Source: Tritrichomonas musculus (Eukaryota; Parabasalia; Tritrichomonadida; Tritrichomonadidae). From it: 64,000 nt of DNA. The notes below the pieces were generated by a model, which did no database searches, was not told where the DNA came from, and saw only the letters and a program-made list of their open reading frames with translations. Shown in pieces: positions 61,606 to 64,000 of this stretch. The stretch is from NCBI GenBank assembly GCA_039105265.1, contig JAPFFF010000006.1, positions 1,240,001 through 1,304,000 on the forward strand, written 5' to 3'. The first letter of the stretch is position 1. The number at the start of each line of letters is the position of its first letter. Both the position numbers and the translations under genes were made by a program.

Positions 61606-61672
61606 ATGCGTGTGTCGTAATGGTTAAACTCCCTACCTAACATCCTAGGTTCAACATATATCCGGAACGCAT
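61606..61672 (+). other. tRNA-like stretch with A- and B-box-like words
   Basis: ATGCGT (61,606-61,611) pairs with ACGCAT (61,667-61,672), enclosing TGTCGTAATGG (A-box-like) and GGTTCAA (B-box-like). The D and T stems pair poorly, so a working tRNA is unlikely. It may be a tRNA relic or a Pol III promoter-like piece. Confidence 0.25.
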
Positions 61673-61949
61673 TTTTTCTGAGTTATGAGAAAGAGTGGAC
61701 TTTGAGTGAAATCTGTGAAATCTTGGATTTGTGGCTGAGTTGTGAGTTGTTCGTTAACAATTATTCCGCAAACAAAAAACTTATTGAGTTAAGTTTCCAT
61801 CTTCCTGATCAAGGCCATTAACTTCCCCTAGTTAACGGACGGCTCCTTTCAATAAGGATTTCATTTGAAGTAGATCTCTTTTATAAGTAATTCAGAAAAA
61901 GGCCTCTCAGGGTTGGTTTTTGCACTTTTGTTTTTATATTTTTATAAAA

Positions 61950-63164
61950 ATGTATCCAGTACTTAATCCGGCTGAAGAAACAACACCTATTCCAATTGAA
62001 TATGCTTACTTTTTAGAAGATGGGGAACGAGATAAAACAAGACCTAATCGTTTTTATTTTAATTATCCTCAAGATTGGGTTACTTCAAATAGAGGTGAAT
62101 CAATAATAGGCGTAAGAAATATATGGACAAATTGTAGAAGAAGAAAAATTTCTTATACAATAGGAATCAGAAAATATTATAAGAAAGATTATGATGACTT
62201 AAAGCTAAACAACCCAAATCAAACATATGATGATCTTTATTTATCTATTCCAAATGATAGGAAATCAGAATTATTTTATGATGTAATTTCTTGGATTCCT
62301 ACAGAAAAAGATTTAAGGGAAATATTAATTGATTTGAAATATTTCTTAAGAACAGAGTTTGAAAAATATAATGTTGCTCCAATTGCATTAAATAAATTTC
62401 TTCATTCATCTATTGATAAACAAAAAGAGAAATTAGAAGAAGATATCAATAAGAAAATGGATGAAACACTACAACTTGACATCGAAATAGCAAATAGTAC
62501 GAACTTAGATGAAATCGCACAAAAAACACTTCAGAAGCAAAATTTAATAAATGAGAGCTGGGATTTAAGAAGAAAAATTGATGAATTAGAGGAATCAAAA
62601 AAATTAGTTGGACAACCTGTTTTTAATTTAAGGGATGTTGGTATGGACGGATATTATGATTATGATAAAAAGAAATTTATTGAAATAATGTATTCGATGT
62701 GGAATGAAGATGAAAATAATCCTTTTTATATTGACCTATCAATCAGCTTTCGCATAAGACCTTTTAAAAATGGAATACAAGATAATTCTATTAATGCTAT
62801 TTATGATTTTGTTGATGTTATGAATGTTGGTTATGAACCTTTTCAAAATAATCCAAACAAATATATGGATTTAGATAATCCGATTGAAGACAAAAATGGG
62901 AATACTATTAGATATGAAGGAAAATGGATGAGAGAAATAATATTCGAAGATGTTTGGGATAGAGTTAGCTGTAAAATATATTCATCAATAGCAGAACAAT
63001 CATCAAAAGGATATTTAGGAAATAGTAAAGTTATATTTAACCCAATCAAATACTTCAAGCTAAACTCAACTGATCAACGATTTTGGATAGAATTCTATTC
63101 AGGGCGTCATAATCAGATACCAGTAAAGATACCAAATAATGAAACATTTTATATTGAGATGTAA
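61950..63164 (+). CDS. Polinton structural-type protein upstream of integrase, element E
   Basis: I start at the ATG at 61,950 ('MYPVLNPAEETTPIPIEYAYF') and not at the earlier in-frame codon, because the extra residues are only Phe/Ile low complexity. The protein is 404 residues. The N-terminal third is beta-rich ('RFYFNYPQDWVTSNRGES'), the middle is a charged coiled coil (about 150-230, 'QKEKLEEDINKKMDETLQ'), and the C-terminal half is beta-rich again ('LSISFRIRPFKNG', 'RFWIEFYSGRHN'). A matching piece stands upstream of integrase in element C, so the pair is a fixed neighbourhood. A minor capsid or spike role is likely but not shown. Confidence 0.65.
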   Translation: MYPVLNPAEETTPIPIEYAYFLEDGERDKTRPNRFYFNYPQDWVTSNRGESIIGVRNIWTNCRRRKISYTIGIRKYYKKDYDDLKLNNPNQTYDDLYLSIPNDRKSELFYDVISWIPTEKDLREILIDLKYFLRTEFEKYNVAPIALNKFLHSSIDKQKEKLEEDINKKMDETLQLDIEIANSTNLDEIAQKTLQKQNLINESWDLRRKIDELEESKKLVGQPVFNLRDVGMDGYYDYDKKKFIEIMYSMWNEDENNPFYIDLSISFRIRPFKNGIQDNSINAIYDFVDVMNVGYEPFQNNPNKYMDLDNPIEDKNGNTIRYEGKWMREIIFEDVWDRVSCKIYSSIAEQSSKGYLGNSKVIFNPIKYFKLNSTDQRFWIEFYSGRHNQIPVKIPNNETFYIEM

Positions 63165-63211
63165 TTCATGCCATTCAATAAGGAATTGATGTATGTTTAA
63201 GACTAATTTAA

Positions 63212-64000
63212 ATGAACAAAAAGCATTTTAAGACAATTAATGAGCTTCATTCTTTTTTTCCTTGGAGATCTGCCTCTAAATTTGTTCCACTCGCAAAACG
63301 ATATGGATTCACAGAAGAAGCCGCATTAGATTATTTAAGGAAGATTGTACATGATGTTAAGGTACCTAAAGCTAAGTTTATGAATATCTATTCTAAACAC
63401 TCTGGGGGATATCAAATGGACACATTCATCAATGATAAGACAAAGGATGGTCTCAACTATTTGATGCTAATTAATATTAACACAAGAAAAGCATATTGTT
63501 ATCCAATGAAGGGGAAAGGTGCAAAAGAGGTAGCCCAGGCATTAAATAAATTTTTTGAGGACGAGCCAGATGTCTATTCGATAACATCAGACCAGGATGC
63601 TGCTTACTTGTCCAATGATGTATTACAGTTGATGAAGACCAAAAATATTGTTTACACTACTACCGAGGATAATAATCATAATGTACTAGGTATCATAAAT
63701 AGGTTCATGAGAACGATTAGAGACATGGTAGGCGAGAACAGGTTCATCAATGAGAAAGAAATGGATAGTTTAATAGATTCATACAACAATTCTCCCCACA
63801 GATCATTGGACTATAAGATACCAAACGAGATGACAGAGAAAGATGAAAAAGAATATGTAAAAACCAAGTCGCAAAACAATCCATATGACTTTAAACCAAA
63901 TGATAGAGTTAGAATTATTCAAGCCAAGGAGCCATTTTCGAAGCGCAGGAACAAGGTAAGCAAGGAAGCATATATAGTTGATTCAAAGGCTGGGAACCAA
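63212..64000 (+). CDS. Retroviral-type integrase of element E (runs off the window)
   Basis: The frame from the ATG at 63,212 is open for 263 codons to the window edge. It is clearly related to the integrase at 50,961-52,049, with 'KFVPLAKRYGFTEEAA', 'GYQMDTFIND', 'ITSDQDAAYLSND' and 'NVLGIINRFMRTIRD' in the same order. About 100 residues, including the chromodomain-like end, should lie beyond the window. It follows the structural-type gene by 47 bases on the same strand. The codons are less AT-rich than those of the element C copy, so the two are not recent duplicates. Confidence 0.85.
   Translation, partial: MNKKHFKTINELHSFFPWRSASKFVPLAKRYGFTEEAALDYLRKIVHDVKVPKAKFMNIYSKHSGGYQMDTFINDKTKDGLNYLMLININTRKAYCYPMKGKGAKEVAQALNKFFEDEPDVYSITSDQDAAYLSNDVLQLMKTKNIVYTTTEDNNHNVLGIINRFMRTIRDMVGENRFINEKEMDSLIDSYNNSPHRSLDYKIPNEMTEKDEKEYVKTKSQNNPYDFKPNDRVRIIQAKEPFSKRRNKVSKEAYIVDSKAGNQ

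Larger units (their letters stand above)
60618..61949. other. Non-coding end region of element E
   Basis: About 1.3 kb. The first 180 bases are GC-richer (CACCCCAGCC and similar). Then comes AT-rich DNA, 11-bp tandem repeats at 61,205-61,248 and a tRNA-like stretch at 61,606-61,672. The region just before 61,950 should hold the promoter of the first gene. No open frame of note. Confidence 0.6.
60618..64000. mobile_element. Polinton/Maverick element E, left part, looks whole as far as seen
   Basis: Begins AGTAGTATAGTATAGG at 60,618, inside a gene of element D. After a long non-coding end it carries, on the plus strand, a structural-type gene and an integrase that runs off the window. No break is seen in the visible part. 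As the youngest-looking insertion here it probably arrived last. Confidence 0.7.

Noticed and set aside
61606-61672. Working tRNA gene
   Set aside because: The D and T stems do not pair properly and the T loop is not canonical.

Overview
The window looks like nuclear DNA of an AT-rich, intron-poor protist, most likely a trichomonad parabasalid such as Tritrichomonas. The signs are long uninterrupted eukaryotic genes (Sec23, a CK1 kinase, a TKL kinase, a PP2A/PP4/PP6-type phosphatase, BRO1 and SMP proteins), short spacers with a TCA-type initiator motif just upstream of many ATGs, a mariner (D,D34D) transposon, and several Polinton/Maverick elements. The organism call is an inference: Entamoeba species also carry mariners and Polintons, so it should be tested with Sec23 or phosphatase phylogeny.

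Bases 1-26,158 are a dense host block. It holds the end of a mannose-6-phosphate-receptor-like membrane protein, an unknown 482-residue protein, a PPC/DUF296 protein divergent from an SMP-domain membrane-tethering protein, a CK1 kinase with a Cys-Cys tail, an unknown acidic-start helical protein, a TKL kinase, an unknown helical (possibly tethering-complex-like) protein, a BRO1-domain protein, Sec23, a PP2A-like phosphatase head-to-head with a giant HEAT-type protein, and a Glu-rich repeat protein. Several of these (Sec23, BRO1, SMP and the receptor-like protein) belong to membrane trafficking or lipid exchange, but nothing shows that they are co-regulated.

Bases 26,159-35,159 are gene-poor and extremely AT-rich. 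They hold two MITE-like inverted-repeat elements, several strong hairpins, one coiled-coil gene (32,967-33,899) and a possible tRNA-derived repeat.

Bases 35,160-64,000 are almost entirely Polinton/Maverick DNA. Four element ends with the same opening motif (AGTAGTATA) lie in the same orientation at 35,160, 40,378, 52,640 and 60,618. At least three of them cut into a gene of the preceding element, which looks like serial insertion of one element into another. Recognisable parts are protein-primed type DNA polymerase B, a retroviral-type integrase (two copies), a packaging ATPase, a double-jelly-roll-type capsid protein, a small membrane-active capsid-like protein, a NUMOD4/HNH nuclease, and very large fibre-like proteins that share modules. 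A whole-looking 1,628-bp mariner sits inside one of the fibre-like genes. No right-hand element end was found, so the array continues beyond the window. Several element genes are broken; the integrase-bearing element at the right edge looks whole as far as it is visible.
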